The notes: a model not told the origin generated them from the letters alone. A DNA stretch of 26,046 nucleotides from Candidatus Omnitrophota bacterium (GCA_015231685.1 JADGBA010000004.1:1-26046); one strand, 5' to 3'. Shown: positions 7,614-15,574, counted from the first letter of the stretch. A program made the numbers and translations.

Positions 7614-8682
7614 GTCTTCCGAACCCGGCCAGTTTCTGAAGGCGCTCCGGAAGGAACCGGTATCTCATACGCCGGTCTGGATCATGCGGCAGGCCGGCCG
7701 CTATCTTATCGAGTATCGCCGTCTCCGGAAGAAGATCACGTTCAGCGCGCTTTGCCGGGAGCCGGAGTTGTGTGCCGAACTCACCGTTATGGCTCAGCGC
7801 AAGCTCGGGACGGATGCCGCGATTATCTTCGCGGATCTTTTGCCGGTTCTGGAGACTATCGGCGCGAAAATCCGTTATCCGGAAGGTGACGGCGGCGGGA
7901 TTCGGGTGGATTTTGCTTTGAGCGGAGAAAGCTGGAAACATCCGTCCGAGGTGGCCGTGCATCAGGCGCATGTGGGTGAGGCGCTGGAGCTTGCGCGCCG
8001 CGCGCTTCCGCGCGTGATAGCGCTTCTGGGATTTTCCGGGGCGCCTTTTACACTCGCGTCGTATCTCATTGAAGGGGGGTCGTCGCGGAGCTTTTTGAAG
8101 GTTCGGCGCTTCATGAAGCGCCGCACGGAGTTGTGGGATAAGCTTATGCAGGTTTTGAGTCGAGTGGTGGCGGCGTATGCGCGCATGCAGACGGCTTGCG
8201 GTGCGGACGCGGTGCAGATTTTTGATACATGGGCGGGCTGCCTGACTCGCGAGGAATACCGGCAGTATGTCCTGCCGTACCAAAAAAAGCTCATCGGAAC
8301 CATCAGCAAAGAGGCGCGCGTGATTCACTTCGGGGTCCGCACGGGGCATCTTCTGGATCTTTTGAGCGAGGCGGGGGGCGATGTGATCGGCGTCGATCAC
8401 GCCACGCCGTTGGGGGCGGCGTGGAAGAAGGCGGGGTACCACAAGGCGGTTCAAGGCAATCTCGATCCCCGAGTTCTGCTCGGAAGTAAATCCGGTATCC
8501 GCACCGCGGTCGGGAAGATTCTCGATCAGGCTGAAGGACGGCCGGGACATATCTTCAATCTTGGTCACGGGATTTTGCCCCAGACACCCGTGGGGAACGC
8601 GAAGTATCTGGTGGAGGTGGTGCACAAAGAAAGCGCCCGCCGGATTCAGGCGCGCGGTTCATCCGGGTCGGTTCGCGCATGA
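7594..8682 (+). CDS. hemE: Uroporphyrinogen decarboxylase HemE
   Basis: Cytosolic enzyme that removes four acetate carboxyls of uroporphyrinogen III to give coproporphyrinogen III. The 362-aa protein has PVWIMRQAGRYL (27-38), the catalytic Asp81 in AIIFADLLP, FSGAPFTLASYLIEGG, TWAGCLT, HFGVRTGHLLDLL and NLGHGILPQTP. All are standard HemE signatures. One small deviation is YLIEY where YLPEY is usual. ATG 7594 lies inside the end of pdxA; a GTG-type start upstream at 7525 would add 23 residues with no family match. The stop overlaps hemY as ATGA. Position between pdxA and hemY indicates a cofactor-synthesis operon. Confidence 0.96.
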   Translation: MPDAPRKSSEPGQFLKALRKEPVSHTPVWIMRQAGRYLIEYRRLRKKITFSALCREPELCAELTVMAQRKLGTDAAIIFADLLPVLETIGAKIRYPEGDGGGIRVDFALSGESWKHPSEVAVHQAHVGEALELARRALPRVIALLGFSGAPFTLASYLIEGGSSRSFLKVRRFMKRRTELWDKLMQVLSRVVAAYARMQTACGADAVQIFDTWAGCLTREEYRQYVLPYQKKLIGTISKEARVIHFGVRTGHLLDLLSEAGGDVIGVDHATPLGAAWKKAGYHKAVQGNLDPRVLLGSKSGIRTAVGKILDQAEGRPGHIFNLGHGILPQTPVGNAKYLVEVVHKESARRIQARGSSGSVRA

Positions 8683-10106
8683 CGGTTCCGGTCCTGGATG
8701 CTGCGGTGGTCGGCGGGGGAATTGCCGGCCTTGCGACCGCTTTCAAGCTCAAAGAGAACGCCGCGGCCTCCGGAGGCGTTCTGAGCCTGCGGCTCTTTGA
8801 GAGCGCGCCGCGGCTGGGCGGACATATCCGCACGGTTCATCGCGATGGTTTTATTCTGGAAGAGGGACCGGACGCGTTTTTGTCCGTGAAGCCTGCCGGC
8901 GTCGCGCTGGCGCGCCGGCTCGGGATGGAAAGCGATCTTGTCGGCACTCAAGACAAATACCGAAAGGTGTTTGTGGCCTCAGGCTCGAGGCTCCGCGCGT
9001 TTCCGGAAGGATTCTATATGGTGGCCCCGTCGAAGATCATTCCGTTTGCGCTCTCCGGTGTTCTCGGTCCGGTCGCGAAGCTCCGGGCCCTGGCGGATTT
9101 GTGGATTCGGCCCAGGACGGACGCGGCAGAGGAGGACTGCGCGTCCTTTATCCGCAGGCGGCTGGGCGCGGAGATGTACACGCGTCTCGCGGAGCCTATG
9201 ATCGGTTCAGTGTACGCAGGGGATCCGGGCCGGCTTTCGGCCGAGTTTATTCTTCCGCAATTTGTGGAATTGGAAAAACGCTACGGCAGCATTATTCAGG
9301 GGCTTCTCAAGGGGATTCTTGCCGGCAATCCATCGGCATCGCGCGGACCGAGGTACGCCCTTTTTGTGACAATCAAAAACGGGTTGGAAGACCTCATCCG
9401 TGCCCTGGCCGGGAGGTTGGGTGAGGGCGAGGCGCTGACGGGATCGGGCGTGGAGAGCGTGGAGCGCGAGCCCGGCTCAGCCGGCTGGACGCTTCGTCTT
9501 AAAGACCAAAAGGTTTTTCGATCGCGCTCCGTTTGTCTGGCGGTGCCTGCCTTTGAGGCGGCGCGGATGCTGAAGACGTCCGCGCCTGATTTGTCCGCGC
9601 GTCTTTCGGGAATTGAATATTCCTCATCGGCGGTGGTCCATCTCGCGTATCGCCGCGATCAGATCCGTCACAAGCTCGACGGTTTTGGATTCGTGGTCCC
9701 GCGCCGGGAGGGCCTGCCGATTCTTGCCTGCTCCTTCACGAGCGTCAAATTTGTGAGCCGAGCACCCCGAGGCCACGTGCTTCTCAGAGTTTTTTGCCGC
9801 CTGGGTCAAGACGGCGCCGACGGCACCGACGCGGAGATTGCTGCCGCATCGCGTGAGCCGGTCCGCCGCTTCCTGGGAATTCAGGGAAGCGAACTCTTCA
9901 GCGACGTCGCCCGCTATCCCGCCGCCATGCCGCAATACCGCGTCGGCCACCGCAAGCTCCTCCAAGCCATCAACCACAACCTCACCCAGCACCCCGGCCT
10001 CTGCCTTGCCGGAAGCGGCTACGACGGCCTGGGAATCCCCGACTGCATCCGCCAAGCCGAACAAGCCGCGAATTCGATTTGGGGACAGTCCCAAAACACC
10101 CCCTGA
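8679..10106 (+). CDS. hemY: Protoporphyrinogen/coproporphyrinogen oxidase, HemY type
   Basis: FAD-dependent oxidase of the late heme pathway (protoporphyrinogen IX to protoporphyrin IX, or coproporphyrinogen III to coproporphyrin III in the coproheme branch). The 475-aa protein starts with the dinucleotide fold AAVVGGGIAGLATAF (5-19). It has GGHIRTVHRDGFILEEGPDAFL, AEPMIGSVYAGDPGRLSAEF, and the C-terminal FAD motif CLAGSGYDGLGIPDCIRQAEQAA. These are characteristic of HemY/PPOX and separate it from other flavin amine oxidases. Which branch it serves is not resolvable; no coproheme decarboxylase or ferrochelatase is present here. The final residues GQSQNTP and the stop are encoded by the left arm of an inverted repeat at 10081-10116, so the native C-terminus was probably extended or replaced by the repeat. 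Confidence 0.92.
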   Translation: MTVPVLDAAVVGGGIAGLATAFKLKENAAASGGVLSLRLFESAPRLGGHIRTVHRDGFILEEGPDAFLSVKPAGVALARRLGMESDLVGTQDKYRKVFVASGSRLRAFPEGFYMVAPSKIIPFALSGVLGPVAKLRALADLWIRPRTDAAEEDCASFIRRRLGAEMYTRLAEPMIGSVYAGDPGRLSAEFILPQFVELEKRYGSIIQGLLKGILAGNPSASRGPRYALFVTIKNGLEDLIRALAGRLGEGEALTGSGVESVEREPGSAGWTLRLKDQKVFRSRSVCLAVPAFEAARMLKTSAPDLSARLSGIEYSSSAVVHLAYRRDQIRHKLDGFGFVVPRREGLPILACSFTSVKFVSRAPRGHVLLRVFCRLGQDGADGTDAEIAAASREPVRRFLGIQGSELFSDVARYPAAMPQYRVGHRKLLQAINHNLTQHPGLCLAGSGYDGLGIPDCIRQAEQAANSIWGQSQNTP

Positions 10107-10246
10107 GCCTGTCCCCAAGCAATAATTGCTTGTGACTGCTTGGGGGTGACTACAAAATCACCAATAACAAAACACAAACAAGTATAAATCTATTTCAGCA
10201 ATACTATCGAGGGGACAGGCTCAGGGGGTGTTTTGGGACTGTCCCC
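10081..10246. repeat. 166-bp element with perfect 36-bp terminal inverted repeats (GGGGACAG family)
   Basis: 10081-10116 and 10211-10246 are exact reverse complements over 36 bp. Each arm begins GGGGACAG and ends CTGTCCCC (or its complement), the same core as the repeats at 3496 and 25391. The 94-bp interior is AT-rich and holds a small AAGCAATAATTGCTT palindrome (10117-10131). The layout resembles a REPIN or a small MITE, that is, two REP-like units in inverted orientation. It lies between convergent hemY and hldD, and both stop codons fall inside or beside it. It could also end transcription from both sides. Confidence 0.85.
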
Positions 10247-11205
10247 CTGCCCGGCTGGAGGTAGTTTTGGATGTAGTCGCGGGCGCCGGTGGTGATGTTG
10301 TGGAAGGAAGGGGTGTAGCCGGCGAGGCGAAGTTTGGCGAGGTCGGCTTCGGTGAAGTATTGGTATTGGTTCCGGATGGAGTCGGGCATGGGGATGTATT
10401 CGACGTTGAGGGGTTTTCCGAGCGCGGCAAAGATGGCTGCAGCCAGATCATTCCATGTGGCGGCGGATCCGGTACCGAGGTTAAAGATTCCCTTTTTTTC
10501 CGGGCGCTCGTGGAACCAGAGGACGGCGTCGACCACGTCCTTGACGTAGACAAAATCGCGCTTCTGTCCGCCGTCGGCGTAATCGGGGCGGTGGGACTTG
10601 AACAGGCGTAAGCAACCGGTGTCGCGCGCCTGCTCGAAGCCCTTGTGGACCATGCTTCGCATATCGTCCTTGTGATATTCGTTGGGGCCGTAAACGTTGA
10701 AATAGCGGAAGCCGGTCAGGCGCTCCGTGAGGCGGTTCCTGACGGCCCAGATATCAAAATCGAGTTTGGACTGGCCGTAGGGGTTCAGAGGTTTGAGCCT
10801 GGGCGTCAGCTCGTCATCGTCCGAGTAGCCGAGTTCGCCCGCACCGTACGTCGCGGCGCTGGAGGCATAAGAAAAATAGATGTCATCCTTGAGGCACCAC
10901 TCGGCCAGCGTTCGCGTGTAACCGGTGTTGTTGCGCGCCAGGAATTCAACGTCGGTCTCTGTGGTGCTGGAGCAGGCGCCCTGATGGAAGACCGCGCGCG
11001 GTTTGCCGAGTTGGCGGTTTTCCACCTTCCGAAGAAATGCATCCGATTCGAGATAGTCGGTGAAACGCAGTTGTTCGAGATTCTTCTTCTTGGGACTTTG
11101 CTCGAGATCCTGGTCCACGATCAGAATATCCTTGTGCCCGCGCGCGTTCAATCCCCAGACCAGCGCACTGCCGATAAAACCGGCCCCACCTGTGACGATA
11201 ATCAT
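10204..11205 (-). CDS. hldD: ADP-L-glycero-D-manno-heptose 6-epimerase HldD
   Basis: NADP-dependent extended-SDR epimerase making ADP-L-glycero-D-manno-heptose for the LPS inner core, which implies a Gram-negative envelope. The 333-aa protein has TGGAGFIGSALVWGLN (5-20), FHQGACSSTTETD, YASSAATYG with Ser116, and the catalytic pair Tyr143/Lys147 in NPYGQSKLDF. It also has FRYFNVYGPNEYHKDDMRSMVHK, a stretch specific to HldD. ATG 11205 is preceded by GGGAGAGG. The last ~14 residues (GTVPKHPLSLSPR) are encoded by the right arm of the 36-bp inverted repeat and are not part of the family, so the gene has gained a repeat-derived tail. E. coli HldD is ~310 aa. Confidence 0.95.
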   Translation of the reverse strand: MIIVTGGAGFIGSALVWGLNARGHKDILIVDQDLEQSPKKKNLEQLRFTDYLESDAFLRKVENRQLGKPRAVFHQGACSSTTETDVEFLARNNTGYTRTLAEWCLKDDIYFSYASSAATYGAGELGYSDDDELTPRLKPLNPYGQSKLDFDIWAVRNRLTERLTGFRYFNVYGPNEYHKDDMRSMVHKGFEQARDTGCLRLFKSHRPDYADGGQKRDFVYVKDVVDAVLWFHERPEKKGIFNLGTGSAATWNDLAAAIFAALGKPLNVEYIPMPDSIRNQYQYFTEADLAKLRLAGYTPSFHNITTGARDYIQNYLQPGRGTVPKHPLSLSPR

Positions 11206-11228
11206 GGCCTCTCCCGTTAAAAAAACGT

Positions 11229-11237
11229 ATTGTAGCA
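11229..11237 (-). promoter_or_regulatory. Extended -10 promoter candidate for hldD
   Basis: On the minus strand TGCTACAAT (11237-11229) forms an extended -10 element, with no good -35. It sits ~24 nt upstream of ATG 11205, leaving a short leader that holds the Shine-Dalgarno GGGAGAGG. Confidence 0.4.
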
Positions 11238-11251
11238 TATAGAACCCCGGG

Positions 11252-11280
11252 TTGCCCGCGCCTCCAAACGGTGATAAAGT
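11252..11280 (+). promoter_or_regulatory. Possible promoter of the 33-aa membrane peptide gene
   Basis: TTGCCC (11252-11257), a 17-nt spacer and TAAAGT (11275-11280). Each hexamer matches consensus at four of six positions. It lies 28 nt upstream of the small ORF start and is divergent from the hldD promoter. Confidence 0.35.
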
Positions 11281-11308
11281 ACGACTAACACAATCGGGAG
11301 GTTGTCAG

Positions 11309-11410
11309 ATGACTGTGTACGGATGGGTATTCATGATCATTGCGTGGTCAGCAATTATGACGCTGCTCGTTTTTTGCTTCAGACGAGTGCTTGGAGGGGG
11401 AAAGCGCTGA
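11309..11410 (+). CDS. 33-aa single-span membrane peptide
   Basis: ATG 11309 to TGA 11408-11410 encodes a 33-residue peptide that is almost entirely one transmembrane helix (GWVFMIIAWSAIMTLLVFCF, 5-24) followed by a basic tail FRRVLGGGKR. GGGAGG at 11296-11301, spaced 7 nt from the ATG, is one of the best ribosome sites in the window and supports real translation. The positive-inside rule puts the C-terminus in the cytoplasm. I do not recognise a named family with certainty; it resembles small accessory peptides of membrane complexes or transporters in form only. It stands alone between hldD and the ROK genes. Confidence 0.6.
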   Translation: MTVYGWVFMIIAWSAIMTLLVFCFRRVLGGGKR

Positions 11411-11461
11411 CGTTTCAAGACTATGAAATGCCATAGCTAAAGTTTTTAATTATTGTTTGTT

Positions 11462-11475
11462 AATAAAATTTTATT
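11462..11475. promoter_or_regulatory. 14-bp palindrome, possible operator upstream of the ROK genes
   Basis: AATAAAATTTTATT is a perfect palindrome ending 3 bp before the -35 box of the predicted ROK promoter. AT-rich palindromes at such positions are typical of repressor sites and ROK regulators often control their own genes. That this is the ROK site is inference. Confidence 0.35.
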
Positions 11476-11478
11476 CGC

Positions 11479-11507
11479 TTGTAAAATACATTCAAACTTG
11501 GTATATA
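11479..11507 (+). promoter_or_regulatory. Sigma70-type promoter of the ROK-gcv gene run
   Basis: TTGTAA (11479-11484), a 17-nt spacer and TATATA (11502-11507) in an AT-rich 180-bp intergenic stretch. The predicted start near 11514 leaves an ~80-nt leader before ATG 11597. No obvious promoter precedes gcvT, so this may drive the whole run. Confidence 0.5.
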
Positions 11508-11596
11508 GAAAAAGTCAGATGAAATTGTCCGTTGGTTTTTTTGGATCCTTAAATCAATAAGTACAACAGAAAAATTCAAATAAGGATGCGACTTTT

Positions 11597-12826
11597 ATGG
11601 CGTACCGCCCACTTTATAAAGAAGATGTCGTAACAGACCGCGAGCGGAAGAATATGATTTTTTTGGATGTGATCCGCCGCAACGGACCCATCGCCAAAAC
11701 GGACATTGCGCGCATCACACGGCACAATATCGTGACGGTGTCCAATTACGTCGAGCATTACATCAAGCAGAAGCTGGTGCTGGAGCGCGGGTTGGACGTT
11801 TCTTCAGGCGGCCGCCGCCCGGAACTCATCGAGCTTAATGCCGACTGGGGGTTTGCCGTCGGAGTCGATATCGGGCCGCAGGCCGTCACAGCGGTGCTGA
11901 CCAATCTTTCGCCCAAAATCATCCGCAAGAAGCGGATCGCCCGCCCGCAAGGCCACATGGAGCAGGTGATCAATGAGGCGGTCAAGCTCACCCAGGCGGT
12001 GATCAAGGAAGCGGATGTCGACCGCGAAAAAATCCGGGGCATCGGTCTGGGGATTTCGGGTGTGATTGACAAGCAGGCCGGCACGGTCCGCGATACGGAT
12101 CCCGATCGCGGGGTCACGGTCGGGAACTATATTTCGGCCAAAAGCATTCTTGAGAAGGAGCTCAACATCCCGGTCTCCATCGGTAATGATGCGAGTCTGG
12201 CGGCGCTGGCCGAGAAGAAGCTCAGCCTGCGTATTGACGATGAGAACATCCTCTATATGTACGGGGACGTCGGAAGCGGCATTATTACCAAAAACGACCT
12301 TTTTTGGGGTTCGAGCTGGTCAGCGGGAGAGATTCAACTCAGCCTCGCTGATGCGGATGAACTCGGGCTTCCCGAATGGGTCACCCAGTCCCACTTCTTC
12401 AAGTCACGGGGGCTGGACATGGGGATTCTGGAAGATGTGCGGGAGTTTTTGGCCTCGAAGCCGGAAGGCACCGACATCTGGGGGTTGATTGGCAACGACC
12501 CGAAGAAACTGGACATCAAAGCCGTTTTTGAGGCGGTCCGAAACGGCGACAAGGCGGTGACAGAAATTGTCGAGAAAACCATGAACCTTCTGGGGCTCAA
12601 GGTTTCTTATCTGACGAATTTTCTGAATCCGGAAGTGGTGGTACTGGGCGGCGGGATTGAGCACGGCGGGGATTATTCCGTCAACTGTGTGCGCCGGATC
12701 GTCAAAAAACTCGTAATGGAGGAAGTGGCGGGCAGCGTCAAAATCATTTTGTCCCGTCTGGGAGATGACGCGGTGGCTCTGGGAGCTGTGTCGCTTGTGA
12801 TTCAAGAACTTTTCGCGGAGATTTGA
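11597..12826 (+). CDS. ROK-family protein with N-terminal winged helix (regulator), paralogue 1
   Basis: A 409-aa protein with an N-terminal winged helix-turn-helix (~16-80; wing SSGGRRPELIEL) and a C-terminal ROK (repressor, ORF, kinase) domain. The domain starts at GVDIGPQAVTAVL (89-101) and contains IGNDASLAALAE with the usual catalytic-base Asp198, and VVLGGGIEHG. The zinc-binding GH...CXCGXXGCXE segment of NagC/Mlc and of ROK kinases is absent: after WSAGEIQ come residues without any Cys. The phosphate-binding DIGGT is altered to DIGPQ. Together this argues for a sugar- or ligand-sensing transcription factor rather than a kinase. It is preceded by AAGGA at ~11582. One base separates it from the second paralogue. 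Ligand and targets are unknown. Confidence 0.85.
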   Translation: MAYRPLYKEDVVTDRERKNMIFLDVIRRNGPIAKTDIARITRHNIVTVSNYVEHYIKQKLVLERGLDVSSGGRRPELIELNADWGFAVGVDIGPQAVTAVLTNLSPKIIRKKRIARPQGHMEQVINEAVKLTQAVIKEADVDREKIRGIGLGISGVIDKQAGTVRDTDPDRGVTVGNYISAKSILEKELNIPVSIGNDASLAALAEKKLSLRIDDENILYMYGDVGSGIITKNDLFWGSSWSAGEIQLSLADADELGLPEWVTQSHFFKSRGLDMGILEDVREFLASKPEGTDIWGLIGNDPKKLDIKAVFEAVRNGDKAVTEIVEKTMNLLGLKVSYLTNFLNPEVVVLGGGIEHGGDYSVNCVRRIVKKLVMEEVAGSVKIILSRLGDDAVALGAVSLVIQELFAEI

Positions 12827-12827
12827 T

Positions 12828-14054
12828 ATGGAAGGACAAAAACGAAGAATACTGGACCCCAAGGATTTGTCGGATCACGAGAAGAAGAACCTGATGATCC
12901 TTGAGACCATTCGCCGCAAAGGTCCCGTGGCGCGCGCGGATATTGCCCGCCTGGTGGATCTGAACAACGTCACAGTGACGAGTTATGTGGATCAGTATCT
13001 GAAGAAGAAGGTGCTTCAGGAAGCCGGGGTGCATATTTCGACCGGCGGGCGCAAGCCCACACTGGTGGACTTGGAGTCGATGCGCGCCTTCGCTATCGGC
13101 GTGGGGCTGAATGCGGTTGACTTCATCGCGGTGCTTTACAATCTCAAGGGTCAGATTCTGCACAAGGTCAAGATTGAGCGCACCACGGAGTCCAATCAGA
13201 AGCCTGTCGAAAGCCTTCTGGAGGTAGTGGATCTTCTGGTGAAGGAATCGAAGGTAGATCTCGAGAAGGTCCACGGGATCGGAATCGGGGTGCCCGGAAT
13301 CGTCAACCACCAAAACGGTACTGTGCGCTGGCCCCGGGGGCTTCTCTCGGGTGATCTCGCGATCACGTCCTCGATCTCCAATCGCGTCTATGACAAGTTC
13401 AAGGTTCCGGTGATTCTCGATAATGATGCCAACACGGCGGTTTTTGCCGAGCAGTGGGCTTCTCCCGAAGGGCTCAACGTCGAGTCCGCGGTGTATCTGT
13501 ATTCGGGCTCCGGCTGCGGGCTGATGTTCGGCGGGCACATCTATCGGGGATTCACGGGGTCTGCGGGCGAATTTTTGTTCGACCTGTCCCAGGAAGACCC
13601 GATCGCATGGTTGCGCGAAGCGGTCGATAAGGGCGGGTGGGCCATCGATCTGGGCATCACGCAACACGCGAGAGAAGAGATCAAGCATCATTCGGAATCG
13701 AAGCTCTATGAGACGTGCTCGGGCGACCCCAAGAACGTGGATTTTGATATGGTGATTGCGTCGGCCGAGGCGGGGGATGATTTTTGTAAGGAAGTCCTGC
13801 GCGAAGCCGGTTATGGCCTCGGTTACAAGTCGGCGCTAATTACGAATCTTTTGAATCCGGAGCTCATTATTATCGGGGGAGGCCTCGAGCGCGCGGGGAT
13901 CGTCTTCCTGGACGCGGTCAAGAAGCGCATCCGTGACATCGCGATACCCGAAGCGGCCGAACGCGTCAAGGTGGTGCCTTCCAAGCTTGGCGAAGACGCG
14001 GTCCCCATGGGGGCGGCGGCTTTGGTGATACAGAATTACTTTATTTCAAACTGA
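12828..14054 (+). CDS. ROK-family protein with N-terminal winged helix (regulator), paralogue 2
   Basis: A 408-aa tandem paralogue of the preceding gene with the same layout: winged helix-turn-helix (~16-82; wing STGGRKPTLVDL) and ROK domain. Here the DIGGT phosphate loop is lost entirely (AIGVGLNAVDFIAVL) while LDNDANTAVFAE keeps the Asp200 position. The second nucleotide-binding motif is SGSGCG, and GSAGEFLFDL replaces the zinc-site GEIGH sequence. A kinase function is therefore unlikely. The two proteins share spacing and many residues, so a duplication followed by divergence and possibly hetero-oligomer formation is a reasonable inference. It begins two bases after the stop of paralogue 1, so the two are co-transcribed. 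Confidence 0.85.
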   Translation: MEGQKRRILDPKDLSDHEKKNLMILETIRRKGPVARADIARLVDLNNVTVTSYVDQYLKKKVLQEAGVHISTGGRKPTLVDLESMRAFAIGVGLNAVDFIAVLYNLKGQILHKVKIERTTESNQKPVESLLEVVDLLVKESKVDLEKVHGIGIGVPGIVNHQNGTVRWPRGLLSGDLAITSSISNRVYDKFKVPVILDNDANTAVFAEQWASPEGLNVESAVYLYSGSGCGLMFGGHIYRGFTGSAGEFLFDLSQEDPIAWLREAVDKGGWAIDLGITQHAREEIKHHSESKLYETCSGDPKNVDFDMVIASAEAGDDFCKEVLREAGYGLGYKSALITNLLNPELIIIGGGLERAGIVFLDAVKKRIRDIAIPEAAERVKVVPSKLGEDAVPMGAAALVIQNYFISN

Positions 14055-14067
14055 CGGAGTGTGAGTG

Positions 14068-14448
14068 ATGACACAGCTTACCTGTAAATATTGCCAGGAA
14101 CCTTTTGAACGGAACAAATATTCTCCGCGCCAGAAGGTGTGTTCGAAGCCGGAGTGCCAGCGTTCGCGGCAGCTTGAGAGCATGAAGGATTGGCGTGCGA
14201 GTCACCCGAATTATTTCAAATACGACGAATCCAAGGGGGCGGAGTGGCTGAAGACCCAGAGGGAACGCTCCCGTGTCTGGCGGGAACGCAACCCCGAAAA
14301 GATTCGCGCCTATCGCCAGTCGCATCTCGAGGAATACCGGAATTATATGCGGGAGTACATGAGAAAGTACCGCGACCGCAAAAAGCAGTCCCCGGGCAGT
14401 CCGGAGGCCTCACCGGAATCCACTGAGGGCGGTATCCGCCCGTTGTAG
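14068..14448 (+). CDS. Small zinc-ribbon protein with Arg/Tyr-rich helical tail
   Basis: A 126-aa protein of unknown function. A four-Cys zinc site of form CX2C-X15-CX4C occupies residues 6-30 (C6, C9, C25, C30; CKYCQEPFERN...KVCSKPECQ). It is followed by a very basic, probably all-helical region with repeated short motifs (RERSRVWRERNPEKIRAYRQ, HLEEYRNYMREYMRKYRDRKK). This is consistent with nucleic-acid binding, as in related phage and host zinc-ribbon proteins. The last ~20 residues are Pro/Ser-rich. ATG 14068 follows GGAG at 14056-14059; a GTG three bases upstream is an alternative. It sits between the ROK pair and gcvT with gaps of 13 and 10 nt. Confidence 0.65.
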   Translation: MTQLTCKYCQEPFERNKYSPRQKVCSKPECQRSRQLESMKDWRASHPNYFKYDESKGAEWLKTQRERSRVWRERNPEKIRAYRQSHLEEYRNYMREYMRKYRDRKKQSPGSPEASPESTEGGIRPL

Positions 14449-14458
14449 AAGAACAACC

Positions 14459-15553
14459 GTGAAAAGAACCCCTCTGTTTGAAGCGCACCGCGCTCTTGGC
14501 GCGACCATCGTTCCGTTCGCCGGTTATGAACTGCCGATGGTGTACAGCTCGATTGTCGAAGAGCATCGCGCGGCCCGGAATCAGGCGGCCATGTTCGATG
14601 TGTCGCATCTGGGCGAAATCCGGCTTGACGGTCCGGGTGCCGCGGCGTTTCTGGACCGGACGCTGCCGACCCGGCTTGAGGACCTTGCCGATGGCCGGAT
14701 CCGGTATTCGGCCGTCCTTGCCGATGACGGCGGCATTCTTGACGATATCCTTGTCTATCGGATGAACGGGGAAGCCTTTTTTCTCATCGTCAACGCCTCC
14801 AATATAGGGAAGATCGTTTCCCGGCTTGAGGCGCTCAAACCCGCTTCCGGCGTAAACTTGAATAACGAGAGTGACCGGTGGGGGTGCGTGGCGGTCCAAG
14901 GTCCGGGAGCGCTTGCGGCGTGCTGTGAGGCCTTCGGTGAGGACTACGACCGGCTCCTGTATTACCAGTTTACCGGCTCGGAGCGCGCCGGCAACAATGT
15001 CTGGGTTTCCCGCAGCGGTTACACCGGCGAGGACGGATTTGAATTTTTTGCCGAAGCGCGGGAGCTCATAAAAGTGTGGGACCGGCTGCTTAATCGGAGC
15101 GGCAAGCTGGGCCTGAAGCCCGCGGGACTCGGCGCGCGCAATACCCTGCGCCTTGAGGCGGGCAACGGACTTTATGGCGCGGATTTTGATGAAGCGACGG
15201 TCCCGATGGAGGTCAGACTCGGGTGGCTGGTGGACTGGGAGAAGGATTTTGTCGGAAAAGAGGCGCTTCTCGAAAGGCGCCGGCAGGGGATCGCGCGGCG
15301 GCTTTGCGGCTTCAAGCTCAGGGAGCGGGGTGTGGCGCGGGACGGGTATCCGGTCACCGTGGACGGCAGAAATGTCGGGCGGGTGACAAGCGGATCTTTT
15401 TCGCCGACGCTGGGGGCCTCGATCGGCCTCGCGCTGGTCAGTACCGAATGTACGAAGGCGGGGACGGTGTTCGATATTGAAGTTCACGGCCGACGGGTGC
15501 CGGCCGAAGTGGTTAAACTGCCCTTTGTGCCTTTGAGACACAAGCAGGCCTAA
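14459..15553 (+). CDS. gcvT: Glycine cleavage system T protein (aminomethyltransferase)
   Basis: Transfers the aminomethyl carbon from lipoyl-GcvH to tetrahydrofolate and releases ammonia. The 364-aa protein begins MKRTPLFEAHRALGATIVPFAGYELPM. It has the catalytic Asp47 in MFDVSHLGEI and SRSGYTGEDGFEFF. Also present are GLGARNTLRLEAGNGLYG and KDFVGKEALLERR, then VTSGSFSPTLGASIGLALV, all classic GcvT features. GTG 14459 is taken as start because the family N-terminus begins exactly there; the Shine-Dalgarno is weak. There is only 10 nt between the zinc-ribbon gene and this start, so no room for a glycine riboswitch. First of four gcv genes in order T-H-PA-PB. Confidence 0.95.
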   Translation: MKRTPLFEAHRALGATIVPFAGYELPMVYSSIVEEHRAARNQAAMFDVSHLGEIRLDGPGAAAFLDRTLPTRLEDLADGRIRYSAVLADDGGILDDILVYRMNGEAFFLIVNASNIGKIVSRLEALKPASGVNLNNESDRWGCVAVQGPGALAACCEAFGEDYDRLLYYQFTGSERAGNNVWVSRSGYTGEDGFEFFAEARELIKVWDRLLNRSGKLGLKPAGLGARNTLRLEAGNGLYGADFDEATVPMEVRLGWLVDWEKDFVGKEALLERRRQGIARRLCGFKLRERGVARDGYPVTVDGRNVGRVTSGSFSPTLGASIGLALVSTECTKAGTVFDIEVHGRRVPAEVVKLPFVPLRHKQA

Positions 15554-15574
15554 AGAATCCGGGGAGAGAACACG

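Noticed and set aside
11597..14054. Reading the ROK genes as glucokinases or other sugar kinases
   Set aside because: Both have N-terminal winged helices and lack the ROK zinc motif; the phosphate loop is altered in both.
14449..14460. Glycine riboswitch ahead of gcvT
   Set aside because: Only 10 nt separate the zinc-ribbon gene from the gcvT start and no riboswitch-like structure fits.
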